Shown: in pieces, positions 54,596 to 64,000 of the stretch
How positions within the stretch are numbered: the stretch's first letter is position 1
Layout: each line of letters starts with the position of its first letter
Assembly (NCBI RefSeq): GCF_900115045.1
Contig: NZ_FOVC01000008.1
Span: 1 to 64,000 of the forward strand
Direction of reading: 5' to 3'
DNA: 64,000 bases
Origin: Izhakiella capsodis
GTDB taxonomy: Bacteria > Pseudomonadota > Gammaproteobacteria > Enterobacterales > Enterobacteriaceae
Notes under the pieces: generated by a model
Told to the model about the DNA's origin: nothing
What the model saw: only the letters and a program-made list of their open reading frames with translations
The model's database searches: none
Translations under genes and position numbers: made by a program

Positions 54596-55873
54596 ATGAC
54601 TTATTTCATCGATCGGCGCCTTAACGGTAAAAATAAAAGCGCAGTTAACCGCCAGCGCTTCATACGACGCTATCGTGCTCAAATCAAGCAGTCAATTTCC
54701 GAGGCCATTAATAGACGTTCGGTTACCGACGTTGAGAGCGGCGAGTCCGTTTCCATCCCTATCGAGGACATCAATGAACCCATGTTTCATCAGGGCCGCG
54801 GTGGCGAGCGACATCGGGTTCATCCAGGGAATGACCACTTTGTACAAAACGATCGTGTCGAGCGACCGCAAGGGGGCGGTGGTGGTGGTGGCGGACAAGG
54901 TGAAGCCAGCAAGGATGGCGAAGGACAGGACGAGTTTGTCTTTAAAATCTCAAAAGATGAATATCTCGATTTACTTTTTGAAGATCTCGCTCTGCCTAAT
55001 CTAAAAAAAAATCAGCAACGCCAGATCAATGAATATAAAACGCATCGCGCCGGTTATACCTCAAAAGGCGTACCCGCCAACATTAGTGTAGTTCGTTCGC
55101 TGCAAAACTCGCTGGCCCGACGCACGGTGATGACCGCGGGTAAAAAGCGCATGCTGCATGAACTTGAGGAAGCGCTGGCAAAGGTTATAAAAGCAGTGCC
55201 GGCACAGCTGTCAGAAGAAGAACGCCTGCGTAAAGAGATCACCGAACTTAAAACGCGCATTGCGCGGACACCCTTTATCGATACTTTCGATCTGCGCTAT
55301 AAAAATTTTGAAAAGCGGCCTGAACCTTCAAGCCGGGCAGTGATGTTCTGTCTGATGGACGTATCCGGCTCAATGGATCAGACAACCAAAGATATGGCAA
55401 AGCGATTTTATCTTTTGCTTTATCTGTTTCTCAGCCGCACCTATCAAAACGTGGAGGTGGTCTATATCCGCCACCATACCCAGGCTAAGGAGGTCGATGA
55501 GCAGGAGTTTTTCTATTCGCAGGAAACCGGCGGCACTATCGTCTCCAGCGCCTTAAAGCTGATGGATGAATTGATAAAAGCGCGCTATGATCCGCAGCAG
55601 TGGAATATTTATGCCGCTCAGGCGTCAGATGGCGATAACTGGGCAGATGATTCTCCCCTTTGCCACCAGATCCTGGCAAAAAACATTTTGCCCATCGTGC
55701 GCTACTACAGCTACATTGAGATTACCCGCCGTGCGCATCAAACCCTGTGGCGCGAATACGAACATCTGCAGGCGATGTTTGATAACTTTGCCCTCCAGCA
55801 TATTCGTGAACCCGAAGACATCTATCCGGTTTTCAGAGAACTGTTTCATCAGCAGGCTGAAAAAAATTATTGA
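54596..55873 (+). CDS. yeaH: YeaH/YhbH family VWA-domain protein
   Basis: 425 residues (E. coli 427). Basic N-terminus, a poly-Gly stretch near residues 95-104, then a von Willebrand A-like domain with MIDAS signature L-M-D-V-S-G-S-M. Strong GGGGG upstream of ATG 54596. Partner of the YeaG kinase. The sequence A-A-Q-A-S-D-G-D-N-W-A-D-D-S is strictly conserved. Confidence 0.95.
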   Translation: MTYFIDRRLNGKNKSAVNRQRFIRRYRAQIKQSISEAINRRSVTDVESGESVSIPIEDINEPMFHQGRGGERHRVHPGNDHFVQNDRVERPQGGGGGGGGQGEASKDGEGQDEFVFKISKDEYLDLLFEDLALPNLKKNQQRQINEYKTHRAGYTSKGVPANISVVRSLQNSLARRTVMTAGKKRMLHELEEALAKVIKAVPAQLSEEERLRKEITELKTRIARTPFIDTFDLRYKNFEKRPEPSSRAVMFCLMDVSGSMDQTTKDMAKRFYLLLYLFLSRTYQNVEVVYIRHHTQAKEVDEQEFFYSQETGGTIVSSALKLMDELIKARYDPQQWNIYAAQASDGDNWADDSPLCHQILAKNILPIVRYYSYIEITRRAHQTLWREYEHLQAMFDNFALQHIREPEDIYPVFRELFHQQAEKNY

Positions 55874-55879
55874 TATGTC

Positions 55880-55904
55880 AGGCCGGATACTGGCTGTCCG
55901 GCCT
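55880..55904 (+). terminator. Hairpin after yeaH
   Basis: AGGCCGGA / TCCGGCCT around a 9-nt loop, 7 nt after the stop. No T-tract, so its termination strength is doubtful. Confidence 0.4.
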
Positions 55905-56116
55905 CGTGACTGCCAGAGTTGAACGCCGCCTGAGTCACACCGATTAAAAAACGGCTGCCCTTAGCCTTTTTTGGCATATCATTTTCTTAGAAAAACGCTA
56001 TTTTTGTCTCACTTTATTATTTATCTCTTTCACTACGATTAAATCAAGTTAACATTGTTGATTACATCGGTATTACAACTCAGTACTGCCCGGAAAAACT
56101 CGCAGGAGATCTCACC

Positions 56117-57838
56117 TTGGAAGCCAGTGCCATTTACAGCGTTTTTATCATTGGTTCGGTGCTGGTGGCTTCCAGCATTTTACTGAGCTCATTCTCATCG
56201 CGACTAGGCATTCCGATTCTGGTTATCTTTCTCGCGTTGGGAATGCTGGCTGGTGTCGACGGCATTGGCGGCATAGTCTTTGATAATTATCCCGTCGCCT
56301 ATATGGTCAGTAACCTGGCGTTAGCCATCATTTTGCTGGATGGCGGCATGCGTACCCAAGCAAGCTCATTCAAGGTCGCACTGTGGCCAGCACTATCGCT
56401 AGCCACCGTTGGTGTACTGATCACTACTGGCTTAACCGGTATGGCCGCAGCATGGCTATTCCACCTGGATCTGATTGAAGGCTTTTTAATCGGCGCCATC
56501 ATTGGCTCAACGGATGCGGCGGCGGTATTTTCTCTACTGGGGGGCAAGGGGCTTAACGAACGTGTTAATGCCACGCTTGAAATCGAATCCGGTAGCAATG
56601 ACCCTATGGCCGTATTTCTGACCATTACCCTGATAGACATGATCCAACGAGGGCAGACCGGCCTGGATTGGATGTTTTTTGTTCATCTTGTTCAGGAGTT
56701 TGGCCTCGGCATTGCTCTGGGTCTGGGCGGTGGATGGCTACTATTGCAGATGATTAACCGCTTTAACCTGGCGAGCGGGCTTTATCCCCTGCTGGCAGTC
56801 AGCGGTGGCATCCTAATTTTTTCCTTTACTACGGCCATCGAGGGCAGTGGTATCCTTGCGGTTTATCTGTGCGGCTTTGTGCTGGGAAACCAGCCAATAC
56901 GCAACCGCTACGGCATTTTGCAAATCTTCGACGGTATGTCCTGGCTCAGCCAGATTGGTATGTTCCTGGTGCTTGGCTTGCTGGTTACCCCATCCAACCT
57001 TTGGCACATCGCCATTCCGGCGATGCTACTCTCTCTCTGGCTTATTATCGTTGCTCGTCCACTGTCTATCTTGGTCGGATTACTGCCCTTTCGTGGCTTC
57101 AATATCCGAGAAAGAATCTTTATAAGCTGGGTAGGACTGCGTGGCGCGGTGCCAATCATCCTCGCGGTCTTTCCGATGATGGCGGGACTGAGTCATGCCG
57201 CGCTAATATTTGATATTGCGTTTTTTGTCGTACTGGTATCGCTGATGGTACAGGGAACCTCTCTCAGCTTTGCCGCCAGTAAGGCGAAAGTTATCGTACC
57301 GCCAACTGCCTCACCCATTTCACGCATCGGGCTGGATATTCATCCACAAAATCCCTGGGAGCAGCTGGTTTATCAGCTCAGTGCTGATAAATGGTGTGTT
57401 GGTGCCGCACTGCGTGATCTACACATGCCGCGCGAAACGCGTATTGCCGCGCTGTTTCGCAATAACGTGCTGCTTCATCCGACCGGTAACACCCGACTAA
57501 GAGAAGGTGACATCATTTGCGTAATAGGTCGGGAACGAGACCTGCCGGCGCTCGGTAAGCTGTTTAGTCAGTCGCCTCCAGTATCGCTTGATCAGCGCTT
57601 CTTTGGCGACTTTATTCTTGAGGCAGATGCGCTGCTGCGGGATGTCGCACAAATTTACGGTCTGACGCTGGATGAGCACGTTGATGGCCAACAAACGCTT
57701 GGCAACCTGGTATTGACGATGCTGGGCGCAGCACCAGTGGTCGGTGATCAGATTGAATGGAATAATTTACTCTGGACCGTGGCAGAAAAAGAAGAAAATC
57801 AGATAGTAAAAGTCGGGATCCGCGTCCCGGAAGAATAA
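56117..57838 (+). CDS. nhaP2: K+/H+ antiporter NhaP2 (CvrA)
   Basis: 573 residues (E. coli 578) from TTG 56117 with AGGAG 8 nt upstream; no ATG fits. About 12 membrane helices of the CPA1 family (S-S-R-L-G-I-P-I-L-V-I-F-L-A-L-G-M, G-S-T-D-A-A-A-V-F-S-L-L, E-S-G-S-N-D-P-M-A). The cytoplasmic C-terminal regulatory part (RCK-C-like, L-R-E-G-D-I-I-C-V-I-G) ends V-G-I-R-V. Expels K+ for volume regulation. Confidence 0.95.
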   Translation: MEASAIYSVFIIGSVLVASSILLSSFSSRLGIPILVIFLALGMLAGVDGIGGIVFDNYPVAYMVSNLALAIILLDGGMRTQASSFKVALWPALSLATVGVLITTGLTGMAAAWLFHLDLIEGFLIGAIIGSTDAAAVFSLLGGKGLNERVNATLEIESGSNDPMAVFLTITLIDMIQRGQTGLDWMFFVHLVQEFGLGIALGLGGGWLLLQMINRFNLASGLYPLLAVSGGILIFSFTTAIEGSGILAVYLCGFVLGNQPIRNRYGILQIFDGMSWLSQIGMFLVLGLLVTPSNLWHIAIPAMLLSLWLIIVARPLSILVGLLPFRGFNIRERIFISWVGLRGAVPIILAVFPMMAGLSHAALIFDIAFFVVLVSLMVQGTSLSFAASKAKVIVPPTASPISRIGLDIHPQNPWEQLVYQLSADKWCVGAALRDLHMPRETRIAALFRNNVLLHPTGNTRLREGDIICVIGRERDLPALGKLFSQSPPVSLDQRFFGDFILEADALLRDVAQIYGLTLDEHVDGQQTLGNLVLTMLGAAPVVGDQIEWNNLLWTVAEKEENQIVKVGIRVPEE

Positions 57839-58337
57839 CGCTGAATACGTGTTCGGTTTGACCGGTCAATAAAAGCACAGTCACTGACGGCCTCATTCCC
57901 TGCTGCCCGAACCGCAATCTGTCTGGGAGGAACCTGAAACTTGCGTTGCCGTCAGGACGGGAAAGGGGAAGATAAGCAAGGGTATTAATCATTAGGATAA
58001 ATATTACACCGGCAGGATATTAAAACCCCCCGCCGAAATTATTTTCAGAGAAAAACATCAATACTGGCATTGTTAACTTTGCTCATCGTCTCCGCTCTAT
58101 TTTTCATGTTTATTTTTAATATTTTTTCTCTATGCAGTTGATTAGTTGATCATTACCAGGAAGTAATGCTGATAAACTTTATTATACGCCATTATTATCC
58201 TGAATAGCGCGTTTGCTTCTCACCAGATTCATTGCATCCTTAGCAAAAGCGTGTGGACATTCGCGCGCCAGCCTTTCTTTTTTATCTTCATCGTTCTACC
58301 CTTAGCCCTTCTGTTTAGTTTTTACCACCGGGTTTAC
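57839..58337. other. Intergenic region between nhaP2 and the Bcr-type exporter
   Basis: About 500 nt with no credible gene; AT-rich from 58000 to 58200, where the exporter promoter is expected. In E. coli nhaP2 is directly followed by dadX, so this spacer and the exporter are an insertion. Confidence 0.5.
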
Positions 58338-59528
58338 ATGCAAAAATTCACCCTGTTATTGCTTACGTTGATCCTGTTTGGTCCGCTGGGTATTGATCTC
58401 TATCTGCCAGTGCTGCCAGAAATTGCCACTGGTCTTGGTGCGCCAATCTCTCTGATGCAATTAACCATCCCTCTGTTCCTGCTGATCATGGGCCTGGGAC
58501 AACTCGTCGCGGGCCCACTGGTGGATAATTTCGGCCGTAAGCCGATCGCGCTGTTGGGCATTGCACTTTATCTGGCAGGTAGCGTACTGGCCGCCAGCGT
58601 AACGAGCTGGCCGCTTTTTTTTCTGGCTCGGGTGATACAGGGCTGTGCCGTATGTTGCACCGCAGTGGTTTCATTCAGCGGCGTACGCGATCGGCTTGAA
58701 GGAGAAGACGCGGCACGCGCCTACAGCTTTCTTAATGCCGCCCTGAATATCGTCCCGGCACTGGCTCCGCTGCTGGGTGGATTGCTTAGTGCCAGCTTTG
58801 GCTGGCGTGCCCCCTTCTGGCTTCTCAGTCTCTATGCACTGGTTATCGGGATGCTGATGGTGTTTTTGCTGCCGGAAACCAAACCGCCAGGAACGCTGCG
58901 ATCGCGGGGAATTCCCTTACGCCAGTACGGTTTGATTATCAAACGTCCCGAGTTTCTGGCTTTTGCCGCCGCCAATGCCGGTGTGATGGGCATGGTGCTG
59001 ACCTATGTCTCTCTCGCACCCGAAGTACTGATGAATCAGGGTAAACTTTCGCCGCTGCAATTCTCTTTTGCTTTCGGCGCTAACGGTTTCTGGATCATGT
59101 TCTTCAGCATACTCGTTAACAAGATGATCCGAAAAGTTGGCCGCCCAGCTTGCTTACTCGCCGGCAGCCTTGCTCAGCTCTGCGCTGCGCTAATTTTGTT
59201 AGCCGAATTCAGCCTGCTACCAGCTGAAACGCAGAGCGCCTGGTATTGCTATATGCTCCCGGTTGTTATCGCCTGTGCCGGTCTTGCCTGGACCGTTGGA
59301 CCGGCAACCAGCTATGCGCTGGAACCCTGGCCACAACAGGCAGGGGTCGCCTCGGCGTTAATGGGCTTTATACAAATGGCCGGGGGCGCATCGGTTGGCA
59401 TGCTGATCATGGCATTACCGCTAAACGAAAAAAACGCGCTGATGTTGATGATGTTATTGGGTACACTGCTTTGCGCACTGGCATGGCGAATGAGCAAAAA
59501 AATGCGCGGTACGATCACCTCGTTGTAA
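58338..59528 (+). CDS. Bcr/CflA-type drug exporter (MFS)
   Basis: 396 residues from ATG 58338; the open frame starts 29 codons earlier, but M-Q-K-F-T-L-L-L-L-T-L-I-L-F-G-P-L-G-I-D-L-Y-L-P-V-L-P is the usual DHA1 beginning. Twelve hydrophobic segments, motif A G-P-L-V-D-N-F-G-R-K-P between helices 2 and 3, and the antiporter motif region around helix 5. A proton-driven efflux pump of unknown substrate. Its stop is 3 nt from the dadX stop (convergent). Confidence 0.85.
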   Translation: MQKFTLLLLTLILFGPLGIDLYLPVLPEIATGLGAPISLMQLTIPLFLLIMGLGQLVAGPLVDNFGRKPIALLGIALYLAGSVLAASVTSWPLFFLARVIQGCAVCCTAVVSFSGVRDRLEGEDAARAYSFLNAALNIVPALAPLLGGLLSASFGWRAPFWLLSLYALVIGMLMVFLLPETKPPGTLRSRGIPLRQYGLIIKRPEFLAFAAANAGVMGMVLTYVSLAPEVLMNQGKLSPLQFSFAFGANGFWIMFFSILVNKMIRKVGRPACLLAGSLAQLCAALILLAEFSLLPAETQSAWYCYMLPVVIACAGLAWTVGPATSYALEPWPQQAGVASALMGFIQMAGGASVGMLIMALPLNEKNALMLMMLLGTLLCALAWRMSKKMRGTITSL

Positions 59529-59531
59529 CTG

Positions 59532-60605
59532 TCAGTTGGCAACGACCACCGGCACTCGCGGTGCCAGCGCACACATCAGCTCGTATCCCACCGTGCCAGC
59601 GGCTTGGGCTATATCATCAATTCTGATGTTATTGCCCCATAGCTCCACGCGCGTACCAATATGCACCTCGGGGCATGGCGTGAGATCGATGGCGAGCATA
59701 TCCATCGAGATAGCGCCGACCGTGCAGGTTCGCACGCCGTCAACATAAACCGGGGTGCCGGTCGGTGCATGGCGGGGATAGCCATCTGCATAACCACAAG
59801 CGACAATGCCAATCCGTTGTTCTCTACTCGTCTGATAGCGGCGACCATAGCCAACCGTCTCGCCAGAACGCAGGTTTTGTATTCCAATAATTTCGCTTTG
59901 AAGCGACATCGCTGGCCGCAGGCCAGTGCTGGCTATATCCTGCCAGCGACCGCTTGGCGAGGCACCATATAAAATAATACCGGGCCTGACCCAATCACGG
60001 CGACTATGAGGATGCCAGAGAGTGGCCGCCGAATTCGCCAGCGACCATGATGAGACAATATCTTTTGCCGCCAACTCTATGCGACGCAGTGGCTCCTGGA
60101 TACCCTCAGGCTCTTCCGCACAGGCAAAATGCGACATCAGGGTTATCTCGCCGACATTGTCTGAATTACGAAGCTTGTGCCAGGCATTGTTAACCTGCTC
60201 CGGCTGGAAACCAAGCCGATTCATCCCGCTGTTAACTTTGAGATAAATATCTAACGGCGCGGAAAGCGTGGCCTGCGCCAACGCCTGAATCTGCCAGTTG
60301 CTATGCACGCAGGTCGTCAGCCGGTAGCGATCAAGGGTTTCCAGCTCCTCGGGAGAGAAAAAACCCTCCAGCAGCAGGATGGGCTTTTTCCAGCCCTTTT
60401 CACGTAGCAGGATCGCCTCTTCCAGGTTCAACAGCGCAAAACCATCGGTATCGCGCAGGCTTTGCCAGATACGCTCCAGACCATGACCGTAACCATTAGC
60501 TTTTACCACGGACCAAATCTGAGATTCCGATGCCACCTGACGAATGATGGACAAATTGTGTCGCAATGCATCGCTGTGAATAGTTGCAACAATAGGACGA
60601 GCCAT
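59532..60605 (-). CDS. dadX: Catabolic alanine racemase
   Basis: 357 residues from ATG 60605 with AGGAGG 4 nt upstream (E. coli 356). PLP lysine in V-V-K-A-N-G-Y-G-H-G near residue 34, catalytic Tyr in C-G-Y-A-D-G-Y-P-R, and M-D-M-L-A-I-D-L-T. Converts L-alanine to D-alanine for DadA. Second gene of dadAX; 31-nt gap. Confidence 0.95.
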   Translation of the reverse strand: MARPIVATIHSDALRHNLSIIRQVASESQIWSVVKANGYGHGLERIWQSLRDTDGFALLNLEEAILLREKGWKKPILLLEGFFSPEELETLDRYRLTTCVHSNWQIQALAQATLSAPLDIYLKVNSGMNRLGFQPEQVNNAWHKLRNSDNVGEITLMSHFACAEEPEGIQEPLRRIELAAKDIVSSWSLANSAATLWHPHSRRDWVRPGIILYGASPSGRWQDIASTGLRPAMSLQSEIIGIQNLRSGETVGYGRRYQTSREQRIGIVACGYADGYPRHAPTGTPVYVDGVRTCTVGAISMDMLAIDLTPCPEVHIGTRVELWGNNIRIDDIAQAAGTVGYELMCALAPRVPVVVAN

Positions 60606-60636
60606 TTTTCCTCCTTTCACTCAGTGGCGTTGATGA

Positions 60637-61941
60637 TCAGCGCACAGTGCCGACACGATGTAATTTTTCGCCAGTGTTGTGGTTAAATCCCGGTAGGTAA
60701 CGTAGTACAGATAAGTCATCAGCAGCAATAGCTGGCGTATGCCCCGAGATCAGATCGGCCAATAATTGCCCCGAACCGCAGGCCATCGTCCAGCCAAGCG
60801 TACCGTGACCGGTATTTAAAAACAAATTACTCACGGGTGTACGTCCGACTATCGGGGTACCGTCAGGTGTCATCGGCCGCAGTCCGGTCCAGAAGCTGGC
60901 CCGACTGACGTCGCCGCCTTCAGGGTAAAGGTCGTTGACGACCATCTCCAGCGTTTTACGCCGCGTGGCTGATAGTTCTTTGTTAAAACCAACAATTTCC
61001 GCCATACCACCAACGCGTATGCGATTTTCAAAGCGGGTAACGGCAACTTTATAGCTTTCATCCAGTACCGTTGAAACAGGTGCAGCCTCAGGGTTGGTTA
61101 TGGGGATCGTCAGGGAGTACCCCTTCAGTGGATAAACCGGGATATCTATAATCCCCTTGAGCATCGCCGTTGACCAGCAGCCAAGTGCCAGCACAAAGGC
61201 ATCAGCAGTCCATGTTTCCGATGCGCACTTCACCCCGGTGATGCGATTGCCTTCGCGCACCAGTTGTTGTATGGCAACCCCAAAACGGAAAGTCACACCA
61301 GCAGCACGCGCCATCTCTGTCAACCGGCGAGTAAACAGCTGACAATCGCCGGTTTCGTCATGAGGCAAACGTAGCCCACCGGTGAACTTGTGCTGCCTTA
61401 CAGCTAATGCGGGTTCAGCACGCCCCAGCTCGTCGGCATATAGCAGCTCATAGGGCACGCCCGCCGCTTTCAAAACCGCAATGTCTTTGTTTACGTTATC
61501 AAATTGCCGCGCGGTACGAAATAATTGTAGAGTTCCCCCCTGCCGTCCCTCATAGGCAATACCGGTCTGATCACGCAGCGCCTTCAGGCAGTCGCGGCTG
61601 TATTCAGCAATACGTACCATGCGGCTTTTATTTTGCTGATAGTGACTCACATCGCAGTTGCGCAGCATTTGCCACATCCAGGCCAGCTGAAAGCGGCTAC
61701 CGTCAGGGCGTATCGCCAGCGGTGCGTGGCGCTGAAACATCCACTTGATGGCTTTGAGCGGCACGCCGGGCGCCGCCCAGGGTGCCGCATAACCGGGTGA
61801 AATTTGCCCGGCATTGCCCGCACTGGTTTCCATCGCAGAGTCAGGCTGGCGCTCAATAACGGTAACCTCATGACCCGCCTGTGCCAGATACCAGGCACTG
61901 GTAACACCAATAACGCCACTCCCCAGAATCACTATTTGCAT
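60637..61941 (-). CDS. dadA: D-amino acid dehydrogenase, small subunit
   Basis: 434 residues (E. coli 432). N-terminal FAD motif V-I-L-G-S-G-V-I-G-V-T-S-A, then E-T-S-A-G-N-A-G-Q-I-S-P-G and the C-terminal W-T-G-L-R-P-M-T-P-D-G-T-P with G-H-G-T-L-G-W-T-M-A. Membrane-associated flavoenzyme that deaminates D-alanine to pyruvate. Heads the dadAX operon, which in E. coli is controlled by Lrp and CRP. Confidence 0.96.
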   Translation of the reverse strand: MQIVILGSGVIGVTSAWYLAQAGHEVTVIERQPDSAMETSAGNAGQISPGYAAPWAAPGVPLKAIKWMFQRHAPLAIRPDGSRFQLAWMWQMLRNCDVSHYQQNKSRMVRIAEYSRDCLKALRDQTGIAYEGRQGGTLQLFRTARQFDNVNKDIAVLKAAGVPYELLYADELGRAEPALAVRQHKFTGGLRLPHDETGDCQLFTRRLTEMARAAGVTFRFGVAIQQLVREGNRITGVKCASETWTADAFVLALGCWSTAMLKGIIDIPVYPLKGYSLTIPITNPEAAPVSTVLDESYKVAVTRFENRIRVGGMAEIVGFNKELSATRRKTLEMVVNDLYPEGGDVSRASFWTGLRPMTPDGTPIVGRTPVSNLFLNTGHGTLGWTMACGSGQLLADLISGHTPAIAADDLSVLRYLPGFNHNTGEKLHRVGTVR

Positions 61942-62444
61942 AACCGCTCCGCATTGCTGAAAAGAACAAAATACGAAAGTGATATTTTACGCCGACAATT
62001 AGCCGGAAATAATGACGTGAACTTAGCGTCTGTATTTCACCTCTTTTGTTTGCATTTTGATAATCGTAACTCATTACCTGTAAAGAATTTAGCATTGCAT
62101 CAAGTCTGATGACGCTCTACAGGAGCAAACGCCAAAAGAGATCAAAGTCAGTCCCTCCACCAGCAGAAAGTAAAGCATTCTGTAGTCAACGTATTCAATA
62201 ACATCAGAAGCTTATTAAAAACAATCGTCACAGAATTTAACGTTGTTGTGCACCTGACAGCTTACGATGCCAGTGCGTCCCGGCAAGATTTCGGTTGTTT
62301 TAATTCCAGAGATGACGAAGAGTGAACTATGATTAGCGATGAAGCTCAGATTCAGGATCTGGCTGGCACGGCGATACATTGAGAGATCAAGAATGAACGG
62401 TCCGGGCCTTGTCGGTCCGACCGCTTGTAATTAAGGGGTGCGCT
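61942..62444. other. Divergent region dadA / ycgB
   Basis: About 500 nt; no coding gene with a credible start. Contains both promoters. AAGGGG lies just before the ycgB ATG. Lrp sites are expected from E. coli but could not be marked. Confidence 0.5.
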
Positions 62445-63980
62445 ATGACAACGAGGTATGACGAGCCAGTTAAGGATTGCAAACGACTAAGCGATGGACC
62501 CGACTGGACTTTCGATTTGCTTGGCGTCTATTTGCACGAGATAGATCGCGTCGCCAAACATTACCGGCTTGAAACTTATCCGCACCAAATTGAAGTCATC
62601 ACCTCCGAGCAGATGATGGATGCCTATTCCAGCGTCGGTATGCCAATTAACTATGCGCACTGGTCATTCGGTAAAAAATTCATTGAAACAGAGCAGCGTT
62701 ATAAGCAGGGCCAGCAAGGATTAGCTTATGAAATTGTTATAAACTCAAATCCTTGTATTGCCTATTTGATGGAAGAGAACACCCTGACCATGCAAGCGCT
62801 GGTGATGGCCCACGCCTGCTATGGGCATAACTCTTTTTTCAAAAATAACTATCTGTTTCGCAGCTGGACTGATGCCAGCTCAATTGTTGATTATCTGATT
62901 TTTGCGCGTGGTTATATCAGCAAATGCGAGGAGTTATACGGTCTTGAAGAGGTCGAGCAGCTCCTCGATTCATGCCACGCGCTGATGAACTATGGGGTTG
63001 ACCGTTACAAGCGTCCGCAAAAGATTTCGCTGGAAGAAGAGAAAGCACGTCAGAAGAGCCGTGAAGAGTATCTTCAAAGTCAGGTCAGTACGCTATGGCG
63101 CACGTTGCCACGCAGGGAACAAGAGGAAGCACAGGCACAACAGCGGCGTTTTCCCTCTGAGCCGCAGGAAAATTTGCTCTATTTTATGGAGAAAAATGCC
63201 CCCTTGCTGGAGTCATGGCAGCGTGAAATTCTGCGGATTGTGCGAAAAGTCAGTCAGTATTTCTATCCGCAAAAGCAGACGCAAGTAATGAATGAAGGCT
63301 GGGCGACATTCTGGCATTACACCCTCCTTAACCACCTTTATGACGAAGGTAAACTTACCGACCGTTTCATGATGGAGTTTTTGCACAGTCATACTAACGT
63401 TGTTTTTCAGCCCCCTTATAACAGTCAGTGGTATAACGGAATTAATCCGTATGCGCTGGGTTTCGCCATGTTTCAGGATATTAAACGTATCTGTGAAGCA
63501 CCAACGGAAGAGGATCGCTACTGGTTTCCGAACATTGCCGGCAAAGACTGGCTGGACACACTGCATTTCGCTATGCGGGAGTTTAAAGATGAAAGTTTTA
63601 TCAGTCAGTTTCTATCGCCTAAGGTGATGCGTGACCTCCGTCTTTTCACCGTCCTCGATGATGATCGAAATAACTATCTGGAGATCGCTGCTATCCATGA
63701 CGAAGCCGGTTATCAGGCAGTTCGTCAGCAACTCTCTGCACAGTACAATTTGAGTAATCTAGAACCTAATATTCAAATTTACAACGTGGATTTACGCGGT
63801 GACAGGTCGCTTACCCTGCGGTACGTACCCCAAAACCGTACCCCACTGGATAAGAGCTGTCGCGAAGTGTTGAAACATGTTCACCGGCTCTGGGGCTTCG
63901 ATGTTCACCTTGAACAGCTGAACGAAAATAGCGCTGTGGAACGGTTGGGGAGCTGTCCACCACACCCCGTTACACTGTGA
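62445..63980 (+). CDS. ycgB: SpoVR family protein YcgB
   Basis: 511 residues from ATG 62445 (E. coli 510); a longer open frame upstream is not conserved. SpoVR domain with H-A-C-Y-G-H-N-S-F-F-K-N-N-Y and N-E-G-W-A-T-F-W-H-Y, both strictly conserved. The C-terminal part is L-E-P-N-I-Q-I-Y-N-V-D-L-R-G-D-R-S-L. Biochemical role unknown; reported to act with the YeaG-YeaH kinase pair in stress and nitrogen starvation. Confidence 0.95.
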   Translation: MTTRYDEPVKDCKRLSDGPDWTFDLLGVYLHEIDRVAKHYRLETYPHQIEVITSEQMMDAYSSVGMPINYAHWSFGKKFIETEQRYKQGQQGLAYEIVINSNPCIAYLMEENTLTMQALVMAHACYGHNSFFKNNYLFRSWTDASSIVDYLIFARGYISKCEELYGLEEVEQLLDSCHALMNYGVDRYKRPQKISLEEEKARQKSREEYLQSQVSTLWRTLPRREQEEAQAQQRRFPSEPQENLLYFMEKNAPLLESWQREILRIVRKVSQYFYPQKQTQVMNEGWATFWHYTLLNHLYDEGKLTDRFMMEFLHSHTNVVFQPPYNSQWYNGINPYALGFAMFQDIKRICEAPTEEDRYWFPNIAGKDWLDTLHFAMREFKDESFISQFLSPKVMRDLRLFTVLDDDRNNYLEIAAIHDEAGYQAVRQQLSAQYNLSNLEPNIQIYNVDLRGDRSLTLRYVPQNRTPLDKSCREVLKHVHRLWGFDVHLEQLNENSAVERLGSCPPHPVTL

Positions 63981-64000
63981 TTCAGATGATCTGCTATTGT

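Noticed and set aside
62362..62382. TGGCACGGCGATACAT as a sigma-54 promoter for ycgB
   Set aside because: The -24 GG is present but the -12 position has CA instead of GC at 10-nt spacing.

Overview
The window is chromosomal DNA of an enterobacterium. Nearly every intact protein has an Escherichia coli counterpart of almost the same length, and gene order follows blocks of the E. coli map: dtpA-gstA-pdxY-tyrS-pdxH-anmK-slyB-slyA, ydhIJK-ydhL-nemRA-gloA-rnt-grxD-mepH, clsA-yciU-opp-adhE-tdk-hns-galU-rssBA-ychJ-purU-tRNA-Tyr, xthA, ynjH-topB-ydjA-sppA-ansA-pncA-yeaC-msrB-gapA-yeaD, prkA-yeaH and nhaP2-dadXA-ycgB. The moderate G+C, the toxin genes at the left end and the ugd/uge insertion suggest an Erwiniaceae-like, host-associated lineage. 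The genus is an inference.

Left end (1-6.0 kb): an accessory island. A very large dermonecrotic-toxin-like gene is split by one in-frame TAA, placed two codons after a probable catalytic cysteine of a papain-like (deamidase-type) domain. A truncated PI-PLC X-domain gene follows, then fragments of two transposases, one of them IS1 family. The island ends at an AT-rich stretch before dtpA.

Core blocks: peptide uptake (dtpA), vitamin B6 metabolism (pdxY, pdxH) around tyrS, cell-wall recycling (anmK), slyB/slyA, electrophile and methylglyoxal detoxification (nemR-nemA-gloA), rnt, grxD, and a MepH endopeptidase with an unusual tandem pentapeptide linker. Then come clsA, yciU, an OrtT-type membrane toxin, adhE, tdk, hns, a UDP-sugar cluster (galU-ugd-uge), rssAB, ychJ, purU, one tRNA-Tyr with a stringent-type promoter, xthA, topB, sppA, ansA, msrB, gapA, the stress kinase genes prkA-yeaH behind a consensus sigma-54 promoter, a K+/H+ antiporter, a Bcr-type exporter, the D-alanine catabolic pair dadAX and the SpoVR-like ycgB.

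Gene decay is the main theme. The ydhI-ydhJ-ydhK efflux operon is present as an ordered but frameshifted relic. The oligopeptide permease operon is reduced to an oppA start fused to a damaged oppF, with oppBCD gone. pncA has lost its middle, yeaE seems reduced to a fragment, and selD is missing from its usual place between topB and ydjA. This is what recent host restriction or niche change would produce: peripheral transport, efflux and salvage functions are lost while central metabolism and regulation stay intact. No CRISPR array, rRNA or complete insertion sequence was seen.
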